From Posidonia oceanica (lineage: Eukaryota; Streptophyta; Magnoliopsida; Alismatales; Posidoniaceae), in the NCBI GenBank assembly GCA_037176725.1, contig JAZBRS010000054.1:15270001-15334000 (forward strand): 64,000 nt of DNA, in the 5' to 3' direction. Below are positions 55,545-64,000 of the stretch, one piece after another. How positions within the stretch are numbered: the stretch's first letter is position 1; each line of letters opens with the position of its first letter. The notes beneath the pieces are model-generated. The model ran no database searches. It had not been told where the DNA came from and was given only the letters and a program-made list of their open reading frames with translations. A program made the position numbers and the translations under genes.

Positions 55545-56300
55545 AACGTAAAACATGCAAAACGATGCGAGAGGCGAAGCCAATACGCAAAACGATAAAA
55601 GAATCGAGGTCGACGCGCAAAACGATGCGAGAAACGAAGCAAGAACGTAAAACAGTGCGAAAAACAAGGCAAGGATATAAAACAGTGCGAAAAACCAAGT
55701 TGGCATGCAGAATGGTGCAAGAAACAAGCGAGACACGCAAAACGGTGCGAGAAACGAACGAGGCACGCAAAACGATGCAAGAGACGAGCGAGGCACGCAA
55801 AACGGTGCGAGAAACAAGCGAGACACTCAAAACGGTGTAGGAAACAAAGCGACAGGTAAAACAGTGCGAGAAAACGAAACGGCACACAAAACGGTGCAAG
55901 AAAACAAAGCGGCACGCAAAACGGTGCAAGAAAACGAAGCGGCACGTAAAACGGTGTAAGAAAACGAAACGGCACACAAAATGGTGCAAGAAAACAAAGC
56001 GGCACGCAAAACGGTGCAAGAAAACAGAGCGGCACGTAAAACGGTGCAAGAAACAAAGCTGGCACGCAAAACGGTGCAAGAAACAAATCTGGCACGCAAA
56101 ACGATGCAAGAAACCAAAGCGGCACACAAAACGATGCAAGAAACAAAGCTGGCGCGCAAAACGGTGCAAGAAAACGAAGCGGCACGCAAAACGGTGCAAG
56201 AAAACAAAGCGGCACGCAAAACGGTACACGAAAACAGAGCGGCATGCTAAACGGTGCAAGAAAACAAAGTGGCACGCAAGACGGTGCGAGAAATAGGGCG
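55545..56300. repeat. 30-bp tandem array in TE9 LTR
   Basis: About 25 units of 29-30 bp close to CAAAACGGTGCAAGAAAACA plus AAGCGGCACG. Because the period is a multiple of three, ten-residue repeats stay open in several frames on both strands. The solo LTR (14440-14650) and TE4 LTRs (18150-18260, 21880-21980) have a short version with the same GTTTTCC/TTGCAC words. Confidence 0.9.
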
Positions 56301-56859
56301 AAAAAGAGCGCGCAAAAGCCATGCAATGCGGATGATATGCAAAAGATGCTGCCGAAGTTCAGGAGGACTTACCTTGGAAATTTGATGCCTGATCTGAAAT
56401 CTGATTGGTCCATGCTGAAGAACGCTCCGCCGGGGTCGTCTAGGCAGCTTACTTGAGAAGATCCAACAGCCGGATCTGAAGATATCCAGACTTCAAGGCA
56501 GGAGGCCAGAACAGGGGAGAAGATAAAATCTAAGTGTAAAAGGGGCCAAAAGGGTGTGCAAAACAGGTCCTCCCGTGTAAACGGGAGCTAAAAATGCCTG
56601 AGTATGTGCAAAGGATGCCGGATGCAAGGATGCAATGCGTGCGGAATGCAAGAAGGGACTTAGGGATGACTTTCCAGAAAAAGGGGACTTACATGCAATT
56701 TTGAAAAGAATGGGGATCTGAATGCAATTTTACAGAGTGTAGGGTTCAAAATGCAAAGTTTCAGGGTGGCCATGCATCAAGACAGGTTTTGAAATCGAAT
56801 GGTAAGTCGACATGCAATTTTTCCAGCAAAACAGGGGTCTGAGTGGTCTGGAATGCAAA

Positions 56860-57125
56860 CAGGGGCCTATATGTAATTTTTCAAACATGCAAGGGCAAAA
56901 ATGCAATTTTATAAGCAAACTATGCATTTAAATACATACTGTGAACACTCAGAGGACCTATATGCAATTTTTAAATCATGTAGGGTCAAAAATGCAATTT
57001 TATAAGCAAACTATGCATTTAAATGACCAACAGAGGACCTATTTGCAATTTTTAAATCATGCAGGGTCAAAAATGCAATTTTATAAGCAAAATATGCATT
57101 TAAATGCATGTTGTGCATCATGAAG
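56860..57125. repeat. Three ~80-bp AT-rich tandem repeats
   Basis: Units at about 56871, 56953 and 57031 share CCTATATGCAATTTTTAAATC and ATGCAATTTTATAAGCAAAC, ending ATGCATTTAAAT. Related words recur in reverse at 38450-39270. Confidence 0.75.
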
Positions 57126-60100
57126 GACCTACATGCAAAAATCAGATACTGTGAGGGAAGACAATGCAATGCAGTAAGAAAAACAGATAAATAAAACCTA
57201 AGTTAACAGATCAGAGGATTAAGTTGCAAATCAGAAAACCAACAAGGACCAGAAATGCAATACATCAAGGTAAAATATGTGCATTTAAATCAGATTAACT
57301 ACTGAAGGACTAACATGCAATTAACTGATTTTTGGATTTTTTCATGCAATTTCATATGATTTTAATTCAGAATTAAATGAATCCTCAACTGTGGAAGGAC
57401 CAGAACGTAATAAACTAAATACTGAAACCGAAAATGCAATTTATGGTAAAGTTAGCTAGTTAACAGGAAATAAAGCTACAGTGAAAATGCAGCAACCATG
57501 GCCACTGTAGCAGCTACTACCAGTGGCCATGAGCGGCGGAGGAGGGCTGCTGAAAGGGCGCTGAGCGGCGGGCGTCGTTCACTGGAGGCAGCCGGAGGCC
57601 GGAGCACCGTCGAGGAGGCGTGACGCAGCTTGGAGCAGACTGGAGAAGACGACGGAGCCTGACAGGACCTCCGGAGACAGGCCGGTCGATTGGCGTGACG
57701 TCAGCGAGATCTGAGGATATGGGCATGCTCCTGGAGGTCGTGTGGACCTCAGGCGACCGTCGGAGCAGAGATTTGCAGATCAGAGCGGCGAGGCGAGCTT
57801 TGAGCTCGCCGGAGAAGACGAGTCAGCGGCGGGTTGACTTCGGCGAAGAGGGACCAGAATCCTATTCTAAGGGGCGGAAAAGCATGCCAGAACGAAGATT
57901 AACCTAGGGGGAAGGAGTGGTACCTCTTTCGCAGGCTGAGGAGTCCTCCCGACGCGAGCTGGTTCAGTGGACGCCGATGGCTCGGGAGTGTCCAGATCTG
58001 CTCAGTGCGTTGCTTCGGAGCTTGCTGGATGGCCGGAGGCAGCTTCTACAGACTGGCGCCTCAAGTGGGTTCAATGGGTGTACCAGAGACAACCGGAGGC
58101 GGGGGTGATTGTCTGTTGCCCTCCGGATCGGTTGGAGGATGCCGGCGACTTGCTGGTGGTTGGGTGAGTGCTTCTGGATGCTTAGGAGGGTCGGGAAGGG
58201 GCTGGAGAAGAAAAGAGCTGTTGGGTTGATTTCTGGGCAGAATGGATCGCAAGTGTTTGTGGTGGAGGATATCGGTTGTGGTGAGAACTGGGGGGGAAGC
58301 TCGGGTGGTCTGAGAAGGTGGTGTTCTGGGGGATTGCTGGGTGGAGTTTGGGCAGGTTTGGTGATCAGTAGTGTCGGGAATTTTGGAAGGTGGAGGTGTT
58401 GGGTTCTGCTGAGGATTTTGGGTGGTTGCAGGGTGGTTTCAGGGTGTTTCGGGCGTGAGATGGAGGGGTGGATTGCTGGGATCCTGGGTGAGATTGGGGG
58501 GCAAAATGGGAGTGATTTTGGAAGGTGCTTGGGGTCTAGTTTTAGTCGGACCAAGGGGAAGGAAATTCTGGTTTTTTCGGAGGAAATGGGGAGAGTTCTC
58601 TCTGCTCTCTCAGGCCGAGGTAGTGCAAGGAAGAAGGGGGTCTCTCCGCAATCCAAATGGGGTGTCCTCTCTTGTCTGGGTGCTGGTTTTTGATCCTCCT
58701 TCATCTGCCAGCTCTCTGGTTGCCATTAATGGCTCGGAGAGGTGGTGCCAGAAGGCTCTGCAGATGCACGGGCGGAGGGCGGCACATGCCGGTCCGGCCT
58801 GAGCAGGAGGCGTGCGGGCGCGCAAGGACAGCAGGTGCCGGACGATGATGTGTTGATCGGTGAAGGCTGTGGTTGCAGAAAAAAAGGAAAATTAGAGAAG
58901 AAGGAGGCGAGAGAGGAAGGAGGGTGGAGGAAGAGAACCCCTGCGGGCCGGGCCTGGCTTGCGCGGAAAAAAAGTTAAGAAAAAAAGAAAGGAAAGGAAG
59001 GAGGAGAGGGGTTAGTGGGCCGGACCAAAAGGGAAAAAAGAGATAGAAAAGAAGGGAAGAAAGAGAGGAGGGGAAGGAGGGGAAGAAAAAGAAAAAGAAA
59101 ATTGAAATAAAAATAGAACAATGATAAAAGGTTTTGAAAACAATTCAGAGTGGTTGTTTTTTAAGTTAGGATGTTTTACTTAGGTTTTTAAAGATTATTT
59201 TTAAGCTAATTAGGGTTAGTAGGATTTTTTATTTTCATTCAAGTTTTTAGGATTTTAGTTTTCCTTAAATTGTTTTTGATTTTGTTTAAATGTTTGTTAA
59301 GTTTTTTTAATTGTTTTTTTAGTTAAGTTTTTCTTGTTAGGTTTTTCTTGTTAAGTGGGGATTTTTTAATTAGGCTTTTTTAATGGATTGCTTCTTAATT
59401 AACTAGGAGGAGTTTTAGTCTTTTAGTTTTTAGGGTTTTTCCTTAAGTCTTCTTTTTAAATTATTTTTTGATTTTGTTTGTTAAATTATTTTAATATTTT
59501 TTAGTTAAATTTCTCTTGTTAAGTTTTCTGATTAAATGTTCTTAAATTGTTTCAAGTTTTTGATTGTTTCTTTTAGATTTGTTAAGTGTTTTTTTAATTA
59601 ATTACTTGTCTTAATGTTTTGAATCGTTTTCTTCTTTTTTTAGGGTTCGTTTTTTATTATTTTTAATGAGGTTTTTACTTTTGTTTTGTTTTGATTACAT
59701 TTTGGGTTTTTACTTGATTTTACAGCATTTTCTTTTGTTTATTTTGTATTTTTTAGATTGCATTCTTAATTTCCTTTTTTAGTTGGATTCAATTAGGTTT
59801 TTGTTTTTTTAATCGTTTGGTTAGTTTTTTAATTATTTCTTTTTAGGATTTGGGCTTGTTTCTCTTTTGTTTTAGAGTATTAAGGGTTTTCAAAGGTTTT
59901 TAGAGGTTTAGTAAGAGAAGAGAAGAGGAAATTAGAAAGGAGAGGAAAAGGGAGAAATGGAAGAATAAATAGGAAAGAGAGGAGTTGAAGGAAAGTAATT
60001 TTTTGAAAATCAAAGAAAATGGTAAAAATAAGATAAAAAATAGGAATAAGATTGAGAACAGATGGGAGCACAAGGGGGACCCATAGCCAGGCAAAAAAGA

Positions 60101-60599
60101 GGGAGAAAAGGAGGTGAAAAGAAGGAGGATAATCAGGAGAGAGAGAGGAGAGAGAAAAGGATAATCTAGGAGAGAGAAAAGGATAATTTGGGCAAAAGGA
60201 GGTCTTAGAGGTTTCGAAAAGAGGTGAAATTTGATGGGTGTGTGGTCTAGGGTCTCTAGTCTTGGTCCTAGGGTTTTGGTTTGGTTTTGAGAAAGTTTTG
60301 GGAGGGTTTTGAGGTGTAGAAAAAGGGTAGTTTTGCCTAAGTTTTCTAGGATTTTTGGGAGTGGTTTTGGTTTGAAATTCTAAGGGCTTTTTGGTGGGTT
60401 TGCTAAGTCAGGAAGGGTGAGTTTTTGTATGGATTTTGGGTAGTTTTCGGGTTCGGGAAAGGGGGTAATCTTAGGTTGAGTTTGGGCTTGTTTTGAGGGG
60501 AAAGATGAAGAGACTGGTGTGAGTTTGGACCTAGGTGTGGGTTCAGAAGCCACCAGAAGATTCCTATCGATCCGGGCCTGTCAAAATGGGGTGTCAACA

Positions 60600-61130
60600 G
60601 ATGCCCCTCCCTAAGCGAGGTCAAGCGAAGCGAGGCCACTACTCAGGGTTGACGAGACACCCCATCTGACCGACAGGAGTAGAGGGTTGCTGTCGGCGTG
60701 AGCCACTTATTCGGCGAATGCACCGAACGTCGTGGATCGTTGCCGCAATGCAAAGTGCAGGTGTAGATGAATGAAATGCAATGTATGCCAATGCATGCGA
60801 ATGCGGATGCAATGCAAAAGTTAGTGCTGGAGTTAGTACCGATGGGGAAGCCGAAACGATGCGGATGACGCGACCGAAGAGTTGATGCAGCAAGGTGCTG
60901 GAGGGGGAGCTGCAGCGTGACGCGGAACTTGGTGGTAAGCCCAGACCTGCGCAGCAAGAAGGAAACAAAAGACAGCTTGTTCTCACCTGAGGGAGCAAGC
61001 AAGCAAGCAAGGCGGCTGGAAGCCGCGCCGAAAAAGGATAGCCAACGCTACAAAGGTGCGACGGGAGAGGTGGACCCTTTCCTAACGCGGAGGGATGCGG
61101 GGCTTTGTCTTTTGGAACGAAGTCGCGCGA
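60600..61130 (-). other. TE9 polypurine tract and distal 3' UTR
   Basis: In sense AGGGAGGGGCATC adjoins the LTR (60600-60612). Upstream in sense are CGCTTCGCTTGACCTCGC, the ACCCTGAGTAGTGGCC block, and an ATGC-rich tract (60730-60830), all matching TE7 and TE2. No gene. Confidence 0.75.
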
Positions 61131-61136
61131 AGGAGG

Positions 61137-62118
61137 TGATAAGTTATCGGACTTATCGGCCGGGGGGGATGAGTTTCGGATCATCAGCCGAGAGCGATAG
61201 TTTACGGTCCTATCAACCAGAAGTGATAGTTTACGGTCCTATCAACCGAAAGCGATAGTTTACGGTCCTATCAACCGGAAGCGATAGTTTACGGTCCTAT
61301 CAACCGGAAGGTGCAGTTGTGAGTGATAGTTACTGGATATCTGCCGTATAACATGGTTGCAAGTGATAGTTTTGGATATCAGCCCAGGATGAGTTTTGGA
61401 TCATCAGCTAGAGAATGATAGTTTACGGTCCTATCAACCGGAAAGGGCAAACCCTAAGTGATAGTTACTGGATATCAGCCGTATAACATAATTGCAAGTG
61501 ATAGTTTTGGATATCAGCCCAGGATGACTTTTGGATCATCAGCCAGAGAATGATAGTTTACGGTCCTATCAACCGGAAGGTGCAATTATGAGGGATACTT
61601 ACTGGATATCAGCCGTATAATGCAAACCCGTGATAGTTTTGGATATCAGCCCAGGATGAGTTTTGGATCATCAGCTAGAGAATGATAGTTTATGGTCCTA
61701 TCAACCGGAAAGGGTGTTTGCGAGTGATAGTTACTGGATATCAGCCGTATAATGCAATTGCAAGTGATAGTTTTGGATATCAGCCCAGGATGAGTTTTGG
61801 ATCATCAGCCAAAGAATGATAGTTTACGGTCCTATCAACCGGAAAGAGCAATTGCAAGGGATAGTTACTGGATATCAGCCATATAACGTAATTGCCAGTG
61901 ATAGTTTTGGTTATCAGCCTAGGATGAGTTTTGGATCATCAGCCAAAGAATGATAGTTTACGATCCTATCAACCGGAAAGGGGCAATTACCAGTGACAGT
62001 TACTGGATGTCAGCCGTATAACACAACTACGGGATAGTTTTGGATATTAGTCCAGGATGAGTTTTGGATCATCAGCTAGAGAATGATAGTTTACGGTCCT
62101 ATCAACCGAAAGGAGCAG

Positions 62119-62150
<32 letters not shown>

Positions 62151-62590
62151 AAGATATCGGACTTATCGGCCGGCAAATGAATAAAAGAATAAAATGATAA
62201 GATATCGGACTTATCGGCCGGCAAAGAGGGAATAAAGAAATGATAAGATATCGGACTTATCGGCCGACAAAAGGAAAGAAATGATAAGATATCGGACTTA
62301 TCGGCCGGCAAATGGAAAGAGATGATAAGATATCGGACTTATCGGCCGGCAAATGAATGAAAGAATAGAATGATAAGATATCGGACTTATCGGCCGGCAA
62401 AAGGAAAGAGGTGATAAGATATCGGACTTATCGGCCGGCAAAGAGGAAAGAGATGATAAGATATCGAACTTATCGGCCGGCAAAGAGGAAGGGGATGATA
62501 AGATATCGGACTTATCGGCCGGCAAAGAGGAAAGAGATGATAAGATATCGGACTTATCGGCTGGCAAAGAGGAAAGGGATGATACGGATG
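61137..62590 (-). repeat. Multi-type palindromic array, TE9 3' UTR
   Basis: Two zones. 61190-62110: composite units (~125-130 bp, about seven) of three dyads: GATAGTTTACGGTCCTATC, TGATAGTTACTGGATATCA and GATGAGTTTTGGATCATC. 62147-62580: about ten units of 42 bp (starts at 62412, 62454, 62496, 62538) with TGATAAGATATCGGACTTATC followed by GGCCGGCA. In every type, inverted arms flank a loop with GGA or GGT. A (TGAT)n run lies at 62119-62150. Confidence 0.9.
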
Positions 62591-62617
62591 GGATACCGTA
62601 GGGCATCTGAAAAGATG

Positions 62618-62644
62618 CCCCTAGTATCAGGATGATACCAGGGG
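62618..62644 (-). other. Conserved 3' UTR hairpin, TE9 copy
   Basis: In sense CCCCTGGTATCA, loop TCC, TGATACTAGGGG. The single non-Watson-Crick position is G opposite T, a G-U pair in RNA. Counterpart of 40136-40163. Confidence 0.78.
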
Positions 62645-63023
62645 TCAGCCGAAGCGTCCCTGGCATCGAAAAGCGAAGGATGGACAAAACTGACGTGTTT
62701 GTCAAACGAGTAGTTTCGGGGTACCAGCCCGACGGAGACTCAGCTGGGATGTCTGGTAGCAGGATTTGACGGCGCGGGTCCGCAGAGGTCCCGGAGTCTG
62801 GGTCGTTTGCTGAGGGCTTTCCTGCGTCATGTGGGCAACAAGTCGGGCCAGGGGCCTTAGGATATGAGTGGTAAGGAGCATGGAATGCATTAAGCAGCTT
62901 TGAAATGCGAGCAGCCAGCACAAAACACCTTTGCATTGATAGAACTGTTGGTTACATGCCTGTGGCAGGCCAGAGAATACAACACAACTTGAAAAGGAAC
63001 TGAGTGACAACTGCATAAAGGCT
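62645..63023 (-). other. TE9 3' UTR next to the extra ORF
   Basis: Non-coding; contains in sense AACTACTCGTTTGACAAAC, matching CTGCTCGTTTGGCAAAC at about 40067 in TE7. Nothing else recognised. Confidence 0.6.
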
Positions 63024-64000
63024 CTAGCTGGTTCGGGCCTTCTTTGATTTTCCAGAGTCAGGGAATAAGGGACCGCTTGGCGGGATTTCATCGATGGGCC
63101 AGGGGTCCTGCACCTCGGTGATGTACCCAGGAGTACACCCCACGCCTCTTGTAGCCACGATGTCTGTTGATCGCACCCCATGCTGCATCAGATTGGCCAG
63201 TTCCTTCGTTGGGGCAATTGTACTGAGGGGATATGTTTGAAGGAGCCCTAGTGCTGCGCTGTCGACAAAGGCGTTCTACTGGAAATTGAACTGGCGCATG
63301 ACCCTGATAGGGTGGTATTCCACACCCATAGTGAGTCCTGGTAGTACAATCAGCCGCATGTCGCGTGCGCTGAAGAAGACAGTGAATGGTTCGGCCATAG
63401 AAGGGATGATGCGCCAGGTTACTGTGTCATCTATCAGTCCTGATAGCCTCACGTATTCTTCCTTGACGCTCTTGACTGTCTTGGCATGGCCGCTGTTGCA
63501 GTAGGCCTCGAAAGCATGTACTTGGGGGCGCAGATGGTCTATCTCGGTGTATGCGGCTAGCCAGACCTGAATAAGTGCTCCGCAACCATGAAAGTGGCGG
63601 CAGCGATGCGAAATGCGGTCTACTCCGTGGTATGTTTCTACCAGAACAACCAGTGCTAGGTCTATCTTGCGAGTCACCACAGCGAGTGCTATTTCAGCGA
63701 TCTCGACGGCCACCGTCGTCTTGCCATGAGTAAAGACCAGCTCGCCTAGGCAACGGGTAACAAATCCTCGGAGCCATAGCTCGTCTCTGAGTTCGGCGCG
63801 CTTTTCCACAGTATCATCAAAATATGCTAGGCGAAGTAGGGGCGTGGGCTCGCTGGTGCAAATCAGTCTTTGCTGGCAACTTCGGGTAGAGAGCCCAGTC
63901 AGCTGTTTCAGGACCGCAATGTATCCGTCACGCCTCATGAAGATGGGCGGTCCTAAGATCTTGGAAAAGCCACAGATCCGGTGCACTTCCTCCAGTGTAG
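63024..64000 (-). pseudogene. Mobile-domain-like ORF (TE9), runs off window
   Basis: PMD/DUF7745-like protein, N-terminus beyond 64000. Seen: LEEVHRICGFSKILGPPIFMRR, LTGLSTRSCQQRLICTS, FLGELVF-like CLGELVFTHGKTTVAVEIAEI, then a part missing from TE8: LVVLVETYHGVDRISHRC, FHGCGALIQVWLAAY, SMAEPFTVFFSARDMRLIVLPGLTMGVEY and VMRQFNF. A TAG at 63276-63278 replaces CAG of TE7. The frame then continues to a basic end (SKKARTS) at TAG 63024-63026. The G/A-L-I-Q-V-W-L-A-A segment resembles the 'LQLWAWERI' part of PMD proteins. Confidence 0.82.

Larger units (their letters stand above)
54845..60599 (-). mobile_element. TE9 3' LTR (5755 bp)
   Basis: In sense it starts TGTTGACACCCCATTTTGACAG (start at 60599) after a polypurine tract and ends GGATTACTACA-like (54845). 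The flank at 54840-54844 is CCTGG. It has the core block (55200-55240), the PBS-like GGTGGCGACTCCG at 55008-55020, a 30-bp tandem array, an AT-rich part with TGCATTTAAAT words, a GC-rich part (57500-58980) and a T-rich part (59100-60050). It interrupts the TE8 extra ORF and belongs to the same family as the LTR at 36713. ORFs up to 310 codons inside are artefacts. Confidence 0.88.

Noticed and set aside
55390..56322. 310-codon minus-strand ORF with FLHRFACRFV-like repeats (and a 284-codon one in another frame)
   Set aside because: Produced by a 30-bp tandem repeat whose period is a multiple of three; open in several frames on both strands, and lies in an LTR.
57964..58704. 246-codon minus ORF overlapping a 194-codon plus ORF
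   Set aside because: Both are in the GC-rich part of the TE9 LTR and overlap on opposite strands; neither has a recognisable domain.
62298..62936. 212-codon minus-strand ORF with LPADKSDILSS repeats
   Set aside because: The 42-bp repeat keeps the frame open; it is the sense 3' UTR array, and TE2/TE7 have no matching protein.

Overview
This window is plant nuclear DNA made almost entirely of nested LTR retrotransposons. I see no host gene, tRNA, rRNA, CRISPR array or bacterial feature. The coding relics are Ty3/gypsy Tat/Ogre-type, for three reasons. The primer-binding sites read TGGCGACTCYGCTGGGGA, which I match from memory to the 3' end of a plant tRNA-Arg. The pol order is protease, RT, degenerate RNase H, second (archaeal-type) RNase H, integrase. 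The LTRs are very long (about 1.6 to 5.8 kb). This points to silenced, probably pericentromeric DNA of a flowering plant with a large genome; I cannot name the species. All copies are dead: stops and frameshifts break every ORF.

Layout. 1-1772: LTR-like flank with five degenerate ~230-bp tandem repeats. TE1 (+), 1773-4807: LTR of a second family, leader and a gag stub. TE2 (-), 4808-28352: the most complete minus-strand element (partial 5' LTR, leader, gag, PR, spacer, RT, two RNases H, INT, 3' UTR). It is interrupted by TE3, a solo LTR (11757-15240, TSD GTGTG), and by TE4 (-), a deleted element (17531-24000, TSD GATCC). TE5 (+), 28353-36712: 5' LTR, PBS, leader and gag, with solo LTR TE6 at 32141-33729 in its leader. 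TE7 (+), 36713-41820: 5' part of an LTR fused to the 3' end of an element (tail of a plant-mobile-domain-like ORF, hairpin-rich 3' UTR, polypurine tract). TE8 (+), 41821-54844: truncated LTR, leader, gag, PR, spacer, RT, two RNases H, INT, then a separate ORF resembling plant mobile domain/DUF7745 proteins. TE9 (-), 54845-64000: a 5755-bp LTR inserted in the TE8 ORF, followed by its own 3' UTR and mobile-domain ORF, which runs off the window.

How the parts work together. An intact ancestor would use the LTR promoter, a tRNA-Arg primer, Gag particles, a PR/RT/RNH/INT polyprotein, and an extra same-strand protein encoded after integrase.

The most interesting non-coding signal is architectural. 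Between the extra ORF and the polypurine tract, three elements carry tandem arrays of palindromic units (5088-6838, about 40218-41305, 61137-62590). The three arrays do not resemble each other in sequence, yet they occupy the same place and lie beside the same conserved 12-bp-stem hairpin (arms CCCCTGGTATCA / TGATACCAGGGG). The LTRs likewise carry dispersed hairpin modules with family-specific stems (GTTGGACGC/GCGTCCAAC in one, TTAGGCGCC/GGCGACTAA in another). Conserved architecture with replaced sequence suggests that RNA or DNA structure is what is selected.
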